DNA from: Drosophila persimilis
Lineage: Eukaryota; Arthropoda; Insecta; Diptera; Drosophilidae
Reading direction: 5' to 3'
Assembly (NCBI RefSeq): GCF_003286085.1
Contig: NW_020825321.1
Coordinates: forward strand, 434,001-498,000
DNA length: 64,000 nucleotides
This document shows positions 1 through 9,251 of this stretch, piece after piece. A model generated the notes under the pieces. It was not told the DNA's origin and made no database searches. It saw only the letters and a program-made list of their open reading frames with translations. The position numbers were made by a program, and so were the translations under genes. The stretch's first letter is position 1; every line of letters starts with the position of its first letter.

Positions 1-228
1 GGGTATGTACATATGGGGATGATTGGGCGAACGATTGATGCGAGGATGTTAATCTAATAGCTGTGACGATTAGCTCAAGACTAAAAATGCAAGGGCTGAC
101 GGGCCAAATTGCCGGGCCATATGCAGCACGCATATGCATATGCGGTAACAAGTGATCTTTACAGTGGTCGTTGGAAATGCATTTCGTTTGGGCCGCACCA
201 CTGGCAATAATTTACAATATTTAAGCTG
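1..228. other. Unassigned left flank
   Basis: AT-rich sequence with an alternating run of atgcatatgc type near 127-145. No reading frame or repeat here could be tied to a family. It ends in the target duplication agctg used by the BEL/Pao insertion that follows, so it was once contiguous with 7417 onward. Confidence 0.5.
224..228. repeat. Target site duplication, left copy (BEL/Pao 1)
   Basis: agctg immediately before the TG of the left LTR. The identical 5 bp follow the CA of the right LTR at 7412-7416. Confidence 0.9.
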
Positions 229-888
229 TGTACGATTTCAACTAAAGTACAAAATCGTACGATTAGACCTAGACAAATAACTAACCATAAATAGGTTAAG
301 ATTTCCCAGCCACCTAAAGAAATAAACGATAATATGCTCTAAATATAAATATGTGACATGCACTACTGACCTAAATAAATATACACCGGACAGCTGCATG
401 CATTTGTGTACATACACTGTTAAGATATTTACGGCACTATCATAAAACACATTCTGGATGACCTGCATGTGGTCAAATCTCACACCATCTGCATGATAAC
501 CATTGTGACCGTCATAAATATGACCCTTGGAATATTCCACTGTTGGATTTGTAGTAATTGATTAGTCCTAAATAGAGATAACACATTTCCCTAGCAATAT
601 GATACTCAGAGCTAATTAAACATACCTAAGATCCTAAGTAAACAATCATACTCATAGAAATTGTATATAAACCTTGCATTTTACCAAATAAAATCAGTAC
701 GAAAGAAAACTCTGACGTATTCACATCTCCGAAGCCCAATTTGTTCAAGTACCGATTGCGGCGACCATTTGTTACTGGTACATGAACCGGTAGCATACAT
801 ACATAACATTTTCAGCATACGATTGTCATATTGACAATCACCACAGAATCAAGTGAATCTACATCAACAGATTCATTCGATTCGTTCA
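229..888 (+). repeat. 5' LTR of BEL/Pao 1
   Basis: 660 bp, TG...CA. It starts with an inverted repeat (gtacgattt at 230-238 and aaatcgtac at 252-260). It contains a TATA-like ttgtatataaacc near 661-673 and an aataaa near 688. It is the same length as the right LTR and differs at one base. The 100-residue antisense frame inside it is duplicated only because the LTR is duplicated. Confidence 0.95.
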
Positions 889-890
889 TT

Positions 891-904
891 TGGTGACCCC
901 CGAC
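891..904 (+). promoter_or_regulatory. Primer-binding site of BEL/Pao 1
   Basis: tggtgacccccgac lies two bases after the left LTR. The leading TGG pairs with a tRNA CCA end. Which tRNA is primed was not determined. Confidence 0.75.
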
Positions 905-1261
905 TTTTGGACACTTAACCGTTCATCTGGATTTTGTTCCCGATTTAGAACTTGGATTTAGTTGGAAAATCCTACATAATTGGTCAACTTGGCGACCAAT
1001 TTACACACATACAACATACAACAATCAGAGTTGAGATTTCAAACCTTCGGTGAAGGAAAACTTAATTGGTGTTATTTGGATCTAACTCAACCATCACAGT
1101 CAACTTGGCGACTAAGGTTGAATTGGAAACAAGGATTCCAGTGTCATTATATTTATTGAGATACTTTGACCATCTTCGTGGTTGTGAGTAGAGGCACAAC
1201 CAATCATAGTGACAAATAAATTACCTCCATCGGGTCAAAGTATTAAAATAAATAAAATAAA
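905..1261 (+). other. Leader (5' UTR) of BEL/Pao 1
   Basis: Non-coding leader between primer site and gag start. A 14-base direct repeat, gtcaacttggcgac, occurs at 983-996 and 1099-1112. It may be a packaging or dimerisation element, but nothing proves a function. Confidence 0.7.
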
Positions 1262-4200
1262 ATGGCATCATCAAGCATTAATGTTATGCTAGACAGGCAG
1301 CTTGCCACAGGCGAAGAGATTCAGAGCCTGGTACGAAATTATAAAAAGGATTCTGCTGAAAGGAAGCAGAAACCAGAATATTTTAAATCCCGCATTGAGA
1401 ACATATCAAAGCTCTGGGACGCATTTTCAATGGAGGAATGTAATATCAAAAAAATAACTCAAAACTCAAAAATTGAGCACAGTTATTTCTCTAACGAATA
1501 TTTCAAACACACAAAAGAGTTGGTCGTCAGATATAAAGACGAATTTACAAAGCAGTTAGCTGCACTAGAAATGGATATAGATACAGGATCCATTACATCT
1601 ATGGAGAGTGAGCCTGAAATAGAGCCCATGATCCGAGAACAAAAGGTGCTGCTTGAAAGTCTAGAGCGCATCATGAACAGAATGACGAATGAGACGCGAA
1701 AGGACTTCAAACCAATAATAATCAAATATTGGGATGAGATTAGAGCGATCCATATTCAAATTTATAAAAAATGCATTGATCCTGTGAAAATGGGATATAA
1801 CATTAACAATTACATTGCAGCTGAAGATGCAGTATTAACAGTCCAAACAATGACTGAAGCAGACGCTGTTCAACAAATTATCGCTGCTCCACATATGCAT
1901 AATACATTACCCCTGCCTAAGGTTGCTATCCCTAAATTTGATGGTGACTACTTAAAATGGCAACAATTTCATGACATTTTTAAGCAAATGATTCATGAAG
2001 CATCGGTACCCGTCATTCAGAAGATGTGGTATTTAAAAACCAATGTTACGGGAGAAGCGGAAAATTTAATACGCCATCTTTCGCTAACAGAAAATAATTA
2101 CACAACGGCATGGAACATGCTTCAAGAGCGTTTCAGCAACAAAAGAGTGCTTAGTAACGCATTAATTCAAAAATTATTGGATCAACCAAGCACTTCCAAT
2201 GATGCAAAGTCCATTAAGGCTTTGCACGATAATGTAAAGGAAACATTATCAGCACTCAATAACATAAATATAGAGACAGCTGGATGGGATCCGATTCTTC
2301 TATGTGTTTTGACAAAAAAGTTAGATCGTCAGACTCACACTTTGTATGAACAATCCATACAAAGTACAAAGAAATTACAGCCTTTGAGCGAATTAATGAA
2401 ATTTCTCGAACAAAGGTTCCTTACCTTGGAAGCCATTGGATGGGAAAAAACAAAGAAACCCATCACATGTGCCTCAGCAGGAACTGAAAGTCAGTATGTC
2501 TGCTATTTTTGTGAAAAGCCAAATCACGCTATTTACAAATGCACGCAGTTTTTAAAAAAAACTGTCGCAGAGAGGTTAAATTGGGTTCAAAAGAACCAAC
2601 TTTGCGTCAAATGTTTCAAACGCGATCACACTGCAAAGAATTGCCAAAGAAGAGATTGTGTTAAGTGCAATAAAGGACACAACACTCTACTACATTTGGA
2701 AATCAAGTCTGAAGCCAAAACTGCAGCATCAGCAAATAGTAGTCAAAACACTTATGTATTACTAGCTACTGCTCTTGTTACAATAAAAGGCAACAATGGA
2801 CAAATGGGTGAATTTAGAGCCCTACTTGATTCAGGCTCTCAAGTCAATGTGATTTCTGAAAGAGCATTGAAAATATTAGATCTGAAAGTCACAAAATCAA
2901 AACTACAAATAAATGGAATTGGCGGACGAACACAAACGTCAAAAGCAAGAGTCAATGTTATGCTTACTTCACAAGATAACAAGTTTAATACAAGACTAGA
3001 AGCAATAGTATTGACACACATAGTGGCAGATCAACCAGCACAGTCAATTGATACGTCTCGTTGGAAGCTTCCGAAAAATATCACTTTGGCGGATCCCAAC
3101 TTTGACAAGACTGGAAGAATAGACATACTATTGGGAGCAGAACATTACTTCGAAATCATGCAAGACAAGCATGTATCAATTGGAAAAGGATTGCCCAGGC
3201 TACAGGAAACGAAACTAGGCTGGATAGTGGCTGGCAAGCTAAGACAGGAGTCAAAGAGCCAAAGCACGTGTGCAGTTTTGACTGAGGAGGACAAGGTGGA
3301 TCAGCAAATCTCCAAGTTTTGGGAATTGGATTCATTCCCGAGCAACACACCATGCTTATCCCCTCTAGAGAAGCGATGTGAGCAATATTTTGTTCAAAAT
3401 ATTCAAATGGCATATGACAAGAAATTCATTGTCAGACTCCCATTTTTGGAAGATGCTTCTTCCCTAGGGGAGAGCCGTGATTTGGCTACACGTCGACTTT
3501 TTTGCCTGGAAAAACGACTGTCACGAGATCCGGAAACCAAGGCAAGCTATGTGCAATTCATGAAAGAATATGAGGCACTTGGGCATATGAAGGAAATGCA
3601 CACTAAAGAAATAGCACGATCACGTTATTTTATTCCACATCACTGTGTGATGAAACCTGACAGCTCTACAACAAAATTGAGAGTTGTCTTTGATGCTTCT
3701 GCTGTTACGTCGTCCGGCAAATCACTCAACGATTTGATGCATAAAGGTCCGACTGTGCAAAGTTCGATATTTTCAATATTGCTTCGATTCCGGATGCACA
3801 AATATGTATTTACGGCAGACATCGAAAAAATGTATCGTCAGATCTGGGTCAATCCTGAGGACCAGTACTATCAAACAATTGTATGGCGAAATGATCCATC
3901 AGAAGATCTGAGATATTACAGACTCAAAACTGTAACATACGGAACTAAGGCAGCTCCATATTTAGCCACAAAATGCCTACAATATCTTGCTCAAAAGGGC
4001 AAGAGAGAATACCCGGCTGGAGCTGATGCACTAGAAAAGGATTTCTATGTGGATGATTGCTTAACAGGAGCAGATTCCATACCAGAGGCCCTCCAGAAAC
4101 AGAAGGAACTTAACCAACTCCTACAAAATTCTGGATTTAAGCTGAGAAAATGGTGCACAAACAACGTGCACATACTACAGAACATTCCGAAGGAAGACAT

Positions 4201-6724
4201 GATTCCAAATGTACAACTGGAGGATACCACGTATGAAGACTGCAGCGTGAAGACCCTGGGAATAACGTGGATGCCTAAATCCGACCATTTCTGTGGAAAA
4301 ACGGAGATTGCCACTAAGGAAACAATATCCAGAAGAGATGTCGTATCCGAAATTTTTAGGATCTTCGATCCGCTTGGATTGTTTTCACCTGTTGTGATGA
4401 AAGCAAAAATCTTTATGCAGCATCTCACAATGGAAGGTTTTGACTACAAAGAAGCGCTTCCAGTTCATCTCCAGGAGGAATGGAAAAGGTACAGGGAGGA
4501 GTTAAAATTATTAAACTCCATACAAGTACCACGTCATATATTCCAAGGACAAATTCCGATATCATCGGAGATACATACCTTTGTTGACGCATCGGAGAAA
4601 GCATTTGGAGCTGCAGTATATATCCGAGCAATACATAAGGATAAGCGGGCAACGATTCAATTGCTATGTGCCAAATCACATTTAGCGCCCATCAATGCAT
4701 TAACATTACCCCGTTTGGAACTAAAAGCGGCGGTGTTAGGTGCTCAATTGACAGCAAAAGTAAAGGAAGAGTTATCAATGGAAGATGCATCAACCTTCTT
4801 TTGGTCTGACTCAAGGATCGTATTATCATGGATTAACTGCTCGTCATCCATCCGAGACAAATTCGTAGCTACAAGAATAGCTACGATTCAAGAATTGACG
4901 ATACAAAGACAGTGGAGGCATGTCTCATCCGAAAATAATGCAGCAGATGTACTCTCCAGAGGAATGACGGCGACGAAGTTCATAAAACATAGCATGTGGT
5001 TTTATGGACCATTATTTTTACACGGCCCAACATCTACATGGCCACCACCATTTGTGGCTACAAAAGAGGAGTTGATCAGTGCAAATCCCCAAAAGATTGG
5101 TCAGTCATCAATTATGACTATCACTCAGGAGGATGACCTAATCTACAAAATAAAGCACAACAACTCATACAACAAGCTATTGAGAATAGTAGCTTACATG
5201 ATGCGTTTTCGAGGAAAGAAAACGCACACAAGCAAGACTGTCCAAGTCAATGATATGAAAGAAGCTCAGAAAATTGTCATTCGTTACATACAACAGAATG
5301 ACTTCAAAGAAGACATACGTCACCTAACAAAACATAAGGAAACACAAAAGGGAAGTTCGATTAACTCTCTAACACCATTCATGGATCAGGAGGGAATCTT
5401 ACGAGTAGGTGGTCGACTGGAAGCGGCAAACATTTCATTTGACGCCAAACACCCAATGCTCCTGCCCTACAACGATCCAATTGTGAAGTTGATCCTTGGT
5501 AAGATACACAAGGAAAACATGCATTGCGGCCCACAGGCATTGCTGACAGCATCACGACAACAGAACTGGATACTCAAAGGAAAAAACATGGCCAGAAGTA
5601 TTGTGCAGAACTGCGTGAAATGCACTAGAGCCAAGCCTAAACTACTAGAACAAATCATGGGAAATCTGCCACCTTTTCGAGTCACCCAAGCACGGCCATT
5701 CCTCAATTCTGGTGTTGACTACTGTGGGCCATTCAAAATCCACTATAAAATTCGAGGAAAGAAGCCTAATACAGCGTACATAGCTATATTTTGTTGTTTC
5801 GCGACTAAAGCAGTACATCTGGAGCTTGTCAGTGATCTCACCACAGAAGCATTTGTAGCGGCACTTCGGCGGTTCATCTCTCGTCGAGGAAAATGTCAAG
5901 TGCTCCATTGCGATAATGCTACGAATTTCGTAGGAGCCAGGAACAAACTTCAAGAATTAGAAGAAGCCATATTCTCGGAAAAGGCAAAAGAACATATTGT
6001 ACAAGAGTGCAACAACAAAGGGGTACAGTTTAAATTTATACCTCCTCGCGCACCACACTTCGGCGGCTTATGGGAAGCTGCAGTAAAATCTGCCAAACAT
6101 CTCCTCTTAAAAAATGTGACGACGGCAAATCTAACTTATGAGGAGTTAGAAACGGTTATAGTCGAAATAGAGGCCATACTAAACTCTCGACCATTAACAC
6201 CGATATCTGACAACCCAAACGACGTAACAGCACTAACGCAAGGGCATTTCCTGATAGGAGAGCCGTTAACCGCACAAGCTGACAGTGAGCCATCCCAGCA
6301 GCCAAAGACGCTAGGAAATCGATGGCAAGCAGTGTCAAAGTTGAAGCACTCATTCTGGACACAATGGTCCAATGAATATCTTCAGCAGTTGCAACAGCGT
6401 CAAAAGTGGAGGAAGTCTTCGGCTAACATTAAGGAAGGAACATTAGTAATACTAAAGGAAGACAATACACCAGTATTACAATGGCCACTAGGAAGAATCA
6501 TTCGATTGTTTCATGGCAAGGACAATTTTGTACGAGTGGTGGAAGTAAAAACGGCAAAGGGGATTTTCAAACGAGAGATCCAACATGTAGCTCCACTATT
6601 CAACGAAGAGGAACCCACACATAAACATCCGATAGATGATCCATCAGAAAACGAAGAATCATCCGAGGACAGACAGCCTAGGAAAAGGACACAGCCGAAC
6701 ACAATCAATATTGATGATGGTTGA
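1262..6724 (+). CDS. BEL/Pao gag-pol polyprotein, 1820 aa, intact
   Basis: One uninterrupted frame encoding all functions for replication in a cytoplasmic particle. Order: alpha-helical gag (DUF1759-like, about residues 200-390). Zinc knuckles start at C414 (CYFCEKPNHAIYKC) and near residue 450, with a third CVKC...H motif. Then comes an aspartic protease with LLDSGSQ (D523). The reverse transcriptase has YVDD at 929-932 and a retropepsin-A17-type region. An RNase H-like region includes FVDASEKAFGAA and FFWSDSR. The integrase has a zinc-binding HCGP...CVKC stretch and catalytic D1486 (GVDYCGP), D1551 (HCDNATNFVG) and E1605 (GGLWEAAVKSAK). A DUF5641-like tail follows. The ATG at 1262 is the first in frame, follows an A-rich stretch and gives the family's usual length. 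No premature stop or lost catalytic residue was seen, so this copy may be autonomous. Confidence 0.93.
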   Translation: MASSSINVMLDRQLATGEEIQSLVRNYKKDSAERKQKPEYFKSRIENISKLWDAFSMEECNIKKITQNSKIEHSYFSNEYFKHTKELVVRYKDEFTKQLAALEMDIDTGSITSMESEPEIEPMIREQKVLLESLERIMNRMTNETRKDFKPIIIKYWDEIRAIHIQIYKKCIDPVKMGYNINNYIAAEDAVLTVQTMTEADAVQQIIAAPHMHNTLPLPKVAIPKFDGDYLKWQQFHDIFKQMIHEASVPVIQKMWYLKTNVTGEAENLIRHLSLTENNYTTAWNMLQERFSNKRVLSNALIQKLLDQPSTSNDAKSIKALHDNVKETLSALNNINIETAGWDPILLCVLTKKLDRQTHTLYEQSIQSTKKLQPLSELMKFLEQRFLTLEAIGWEKTKKPITCASAGTESQYVCYFCEKPNHAIYKCTQFLKKTVAERLNWVQKNQLCVKCFKRDHTAKNCQRRDCVKCNKGHNTLLHLEIKSEAKTAASANSSQNTYVLLATALVTIKGNNGQMGEFRALLDSGSQVNVISERALKILDLKVTKSKLQINGIGGRTQTSKARVNVMLTSQDNKFNTRLEAIVLTHIVADQPAQSIDTSRWKLPKNITLADPNFDKTGRIDILLGAEHYFEIMQDKHVSIGKGLPRLQETKLGWIVAGKLRQESKSQSTCAVLTEEDKVDQQISKFWELDSFPSNTPCLSPLEKRCEQYFVQNIQMAYDKKFIVRLPFLEDASSLGESRDLATRRLFCLEKRLSRDPETKASYVQFMKEYEALGHMKEMHTKEIARSRYFIPHHCVMKPDSSTTKLRVVFDASAVTSSGKSLNDLMHKGPTVQSSIFSILLRFRMHKYVFTADIEKMYRQIWVNPEDQYYQTIVWRNDPSEDLRYYRLKTVTYGTKAAPYLATKCLQYLAQKGKREYPAGADALEKDFYVDDCLTGADSIPEALQKQKELNQLLQNSGFKLRKWCTNNVHILQNIPKEDMIPNVQLEDTTYEDCSVKTLGITWMPKSDHFCGKTEIATKETISRRDVVSEIFRIFDPLGLFSPVVMKAKIFMQHLTMEGFDYKEALPVHLQEEWKRYREELKLLNSIQVPRHIFQGQIPISSEIHTFVDASEKAFGAAVYIRAIHKDKRATIQLLCAKSHLAPINALTLPRLELKAAVLGAQLTAKVKEELSMEDASTFFWSDSRIVLSWINCSSSIRDKFVATRIATIQELTIQRQWRHVSSENNAADVLSRGMTATKFIKHSMWFYGPLFLHGPTSTWPPPFVATKEELISANPQKIGQSSIMTITQEDDLIYKIKHNNSYNKLLRIVAYMMRFRGKKTHTSKTVQVNDMKEAQKIVIRYIQQNDFKEDIRHLTKHKETQKGSSINSLTPFMDQEGILRVGGRLEAANISFDAKHPMLLPYNDPIVKLILGKIHKENMHCGPQALLTASRQQNWILKGKNMARSIVQNCVKCTRAKPKLLEQIMGNLPPFRVTQARPFLNSGVDYCGPFKIHYKIRGKKPNTAYIAIFCCFATKAVHLELVSDLTTEAFVAALRRFISRRGKCQVLHCDNATNFVGARNKLQELEEAIFSEKAKEHIVQECNNKGVQFKFIPPRAPHFGGLWEAAVKSAKHLLLKNVTTANLTYEELETVIVEIEAILNSRPLTPISDNPNDVTALTQGHFLIGEPLTAQADSEPSQQPKTLGNRWQAVSKLKHSFWTQWSNEYLQQLQQRQKWRKSSANIKEGTLVILKEDNTPVLQWPLGRIIRLFHGKDNFVRVVEVKTAKGIFKREIQHVAPLFNEEEPTHKHPIDDPSENEESSEDRQPRKRTQPNTINIDDG

Positions 6725-6740
6725 ACATACTATGGTCAAC

Positions 6741-6751
6741 GGCCGGGAGGA
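6741..6751 (+). promoter_or_regulatory. Polypurine tract of BEL/Pao 1
   Basis: ggccgggagga directly abuts the 3' LTR, the expected position of the plus-strand DNA primer. It follows the gag-pol stop by about 16 bases. Confidence 0.7.
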
Positions 6752-7411
6752 TGTACGATTTCAACTAAAGTACAAAATCGTACGATTAGACCTAGACAAA
6801 TAACTAACCATAAATAGGTTAAGATTTCCCAGCCACCTAAAGAAATAAACGATAATATGCTCTAAATATAAATATGTGACATGCACTACTGACCTAAATA
6901 AATATACAACGGACAGCTGCATGCATTTGTGTACATACACTGTTAAGATATTTACGGCACTATCATAAAACACATTCTGGATGACCTGCATGTGGTCAAA
7001 TCTCACACCATCTGCATGATAACCATTGTGACCGTCATAAATATGACCCTTGGAATATTCCACTGTTGGATTTGTAGTAATTGATTAGTCCTAAATAGAG
7101 ATAACACATTTCCCTAGCAATATGATACTCAGAGCTAATTAAACATACCTAAGATCCTAAGTAAACAATCATACTCATAGAAATTGTATATAAACCTTGC
7201 ATTTTACCAAATAAAATCAGTACGAAAGAAAACTCTGACGTATTCACATCTCCGAAGCCCAATTTGTTCAAGTACCGATTGCGGCGACCATTTGTTACTG
7301 GTACATGAACCGGTAGCATACATACATAACATTTTCAGCATACGATTGTCATATTGACAATCACCACAGAATCAAGTGAATCTACATCAACAGATTCATT
7401 CGATTCGTTCA
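6752..7411 (+). repeat. 3' LTR of BEL/Pao 1
   Basis: 660 bp copy of 229-888, starting directly after the purine-rich tract at 6741-6751 and ending before agctg. Confidence 0.95.
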
Positions 7412-7416
7412 AGCTG
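7412..7416. repeat. Target site duplication, right copy (BEL/Pao 1)
   Basis: agctg directly after the right LTR, matching 224-228. Five bp is the usual duplication length for BEL/Pao elements. Confidence 0.9.
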
Positions 7417-7610
7417 CTTGACCCGATTTTTTCCAAATTATTAATTGAAACTTACGTTTCATTAATTTATTTTATACTCTGTTCCTACCTATAGGAGGGA
7501 AATCAGAATTTTTTATTTTGCTACCTTTAGCTGTCAGTGAACGAGACGCTTGTTCAGTCTCAAAGGAGCTGGTTTAACTCCGTGCTCTTACCACAGGGGG
7601 AAACAACGGA
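7417..7610 (-). other. Leader remnant of a minus-strand LTR element
   Basis: Non-coding sequence between the BEL/Pao 1 insertion and a reversed primer-binding site. By position it would be the leader of a minus-strand element. BEL/Pao 1 separates it from 1-228. No gag was recognised. Confidence 0.35.
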
Positions 7611-7626
7611 GAGTCTCGAAGGACCA
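7611..7626 (-). promoter_or_regulatory. Reverse-oriented tRNA primer-binding site
   Basis: Plus strand gagtctcgaaggacca. Read on the minus strand it is a TGGTCCTTCGAG-type site, complementary to a tRNA 3' end with CCA. The same 12 bases form the primer site of the minus-strand BEL/Pao-related element at 36464-36480, so the two elements are probably related. Confidence 0.55.
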
Positions 7627-7629
7627 AAA

Positions 7630-7790
7630 TGTTAAGACCTTAAAAGAAAAGTCTAGGCATTTGCGAGTTGAGCTGTATATTCAAACTAAATTTTATTCTT
7701 AAAATCATAGCCTTATATGTGATTTGACAATGAGGTAGGAGGAACAATTTTGTATTCTATAATTATCGTTAGACCTACGCAAAGGTCGTT
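7630..7790 (-). repeat. Truncated LTR of a minus-strand BEL/Pao-like element
   Basis: Begins tgttaagacc three bases beyond the reversed primer site. On the minus strand it would therefore end ...taaca directly before that site. No second copy exists in the window. Its right edge is set only by where CR1 5' sequence seems to begin and is approximate. Confidence 0.4.
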
Positions 7791-8286
7791 CTCTTTCGTA
7801 GTGATCAGACGCGTTTTTGATTTGCGCTCCGCATTTTTTCCTTTTGTTTTGAATAAACAGCCGGTGTTTTCCTTAATAAACTTTAATTAACTTCCTAACC
7901 AGCCAACAATCTGGAAACCTATTCTATTCCGCGAGTGCATGCCTATTGATTTGTGTTGAAACCTTATTTAACTTTTTATTTTTCGGCGTCGGCTTGTCTT
8001 GTTTGTGTTGTTGCAGTGAGTGAGTACGCATTACATTGCATTGCAGTCCGCTTTCGTCTGGTAGCTTTTGTTGTGTTCTCACTCTCTACCTATCACCTAA
8101 ACTTAAATAACTGTTCTTTCTCTCTCGCTCTCATAACTTTCTGTTCAGGAGCTCTCTCTCTCATTAGCTGCTGCTGCAACTGTTCTCCTCTCCTCCTATT
8201 AGCGTTTGTCTGGCACACTGGTTTGATAGCCATTTGTTTTGAAATATTATTTGATTTTAATTTTAATTTTGTTCAAATTTTTTAAT
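7790..8286 (+). other. CR1 5' UTR
   Basis: Pyrimidine-rich stretch with several ctctctc runs, ending in ttttaattttgttcaaattttttaat before the ORF1 ATG. An open frame at 7953-8285 is low-complexity, hydrophobic and unsupported. No promoter motif could be assigned with confidence. Confidence 0.5.
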
Positions 8287-9251
8287 ATGGAGTTTTCTGT
8301 TGTATGTGCCAAAAAATCATGCAATAAGCAGATCACCCACGATCAGCCGATTATCCCCTGCTGGCTCTGCGACAGCGTAGTGAACGCAAAATGCGCTGGA
8401 TTTTCTGGCCCTGTAAGTGATGCCATTTCAAAGCGTAATGGTTTGCACTACAGTTGCGAGGCATGCCGTGCGGTGGAGAAAGACATGGTAGCTTTTATGA
8501 GGCAGACGCGGAGTGGCTTTAAGGAGCTGACCGTTGGTTTTAAAAACCAATACGATCGGCTTCTAGCCATGGAGGCTCAGCTTAGCGGTTTAAAATTGCT
8601 GAATGAGTCTCCGAGGCGCAAAAAGGTCACTCCGCGGGATCTGCAAGTGCCAATAGTCGCTCAGCCGCTCGTTGCCGAAAATCGGACCACTCAAAGTGTA
8701 CAGCAGCTGATTTCGTTTGCCACCCCAAGGGCAACGACAGCTGCTGGCGATGCAGATTCGGTTGCGGAATTCATTGCTTCGGTGAATGTGCAGCCAAGTA
8801 CTTCTGCAGCGTCCGTGTCCGTAGTGTCCGCAAGCTCACTAGTTGTCCCGTCCATCCCGATCCCACCAGTAAATAGACGTTCCGGACCTCCGGATATTGC
8901 CACCACAGGTACTACGCCTGTGGTGCCCAAACAACTGGTGGGAGTCCCACCAAAACGACAAGTTTTTGTCTCACGGCTCAAGCAAAATAAAAGCCGTGGG
9001 TTTAAAGGTGGAGAAATTTAATTTCTCTCATGCCAGGTAGATAGCCTCCTTTAAGATAAGCATCCCTCCAACTCAATTTGACACCATTTGCTCCGCCAAA
9101 TTTTGGCCGGAGCATTTGGTGGTGAAGGAGTTTAAGGCTAAGAAGAAGAATAGGCCCCCCATATCGCTTCCAAATCTTTCCAGCGTGCCACCCTCAACCT
9201 CAACTTCCTCTTCCTCAACTTCCCGTCTTGCTCCAACCTTTCCAAAAAACT
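8287..9251 (+). pseudogene. CR1 ORF1 protein, frameshifted
   Basis: ORF1 of a CR1 element, an RNA-binding or chaperone protein of the retrotransposition particle. The start ATG at 8287 gives MEFSVVCAKKSC; an upstream in-frame start at 8239 would add an implausible hydrophobic leader. Residues 7-60 hold a PHD-like zinc-binding pattern (CAKKSC, CWLC, CAGF, CEAC). Next come a helical part and a Ser/Thr/Pro/Val-rich linker. The open frame stops at 9021. Sequence downstream in another frame (ISIPPTQFDTICSAKFWP near 9060-9120) continues the ORF1 C-terminus, so a frameshift is present. The later copies at 24100 and 37880 keep about 40 extra bases near 8980, so this copy also has a small deletion. 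Confidence 0.75.

Larger units (their letters stand above)
229..7411 (+). mobile_element. BEL/Pao LTR retrotransposon 1, structurally complete
   Basis: A complete element of about 7.2 kb: LTR, primer-binding site, leader, one long gag-pol frame, polypurine tract, LTR. It is flanked by the 5-bp direct repeat agctg at 224-228 and 7412-7416. LTRs begin TG and end CA. By eye the two LTRs differ at one base (accgg against aacgg, near 385 and 6908). That and the open polyprotein indicate a recent insertion. Gag of the DUF1759 type, A17-type peptidase/RT and C-terminal DUF5641-like region place it in BEL/Pao. I did not assign a named family. No env frame is present. Confidence 0.95.

Noticed and set aside
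238-540. 100-codon antisense frame, repeated at 6761-7063, as a duplicated gene
   Set aside because: It lies wholly within the BEL/Pao 1 LTR; the second copy exists because the LTR is duplicated.
7953-8285. 110-codon frame before CR1 ORF1 as a separate protein
   Set aside because: Low-complexity, hydrophobic translation of a pyrimidine-rich 5' UTR with no domain.
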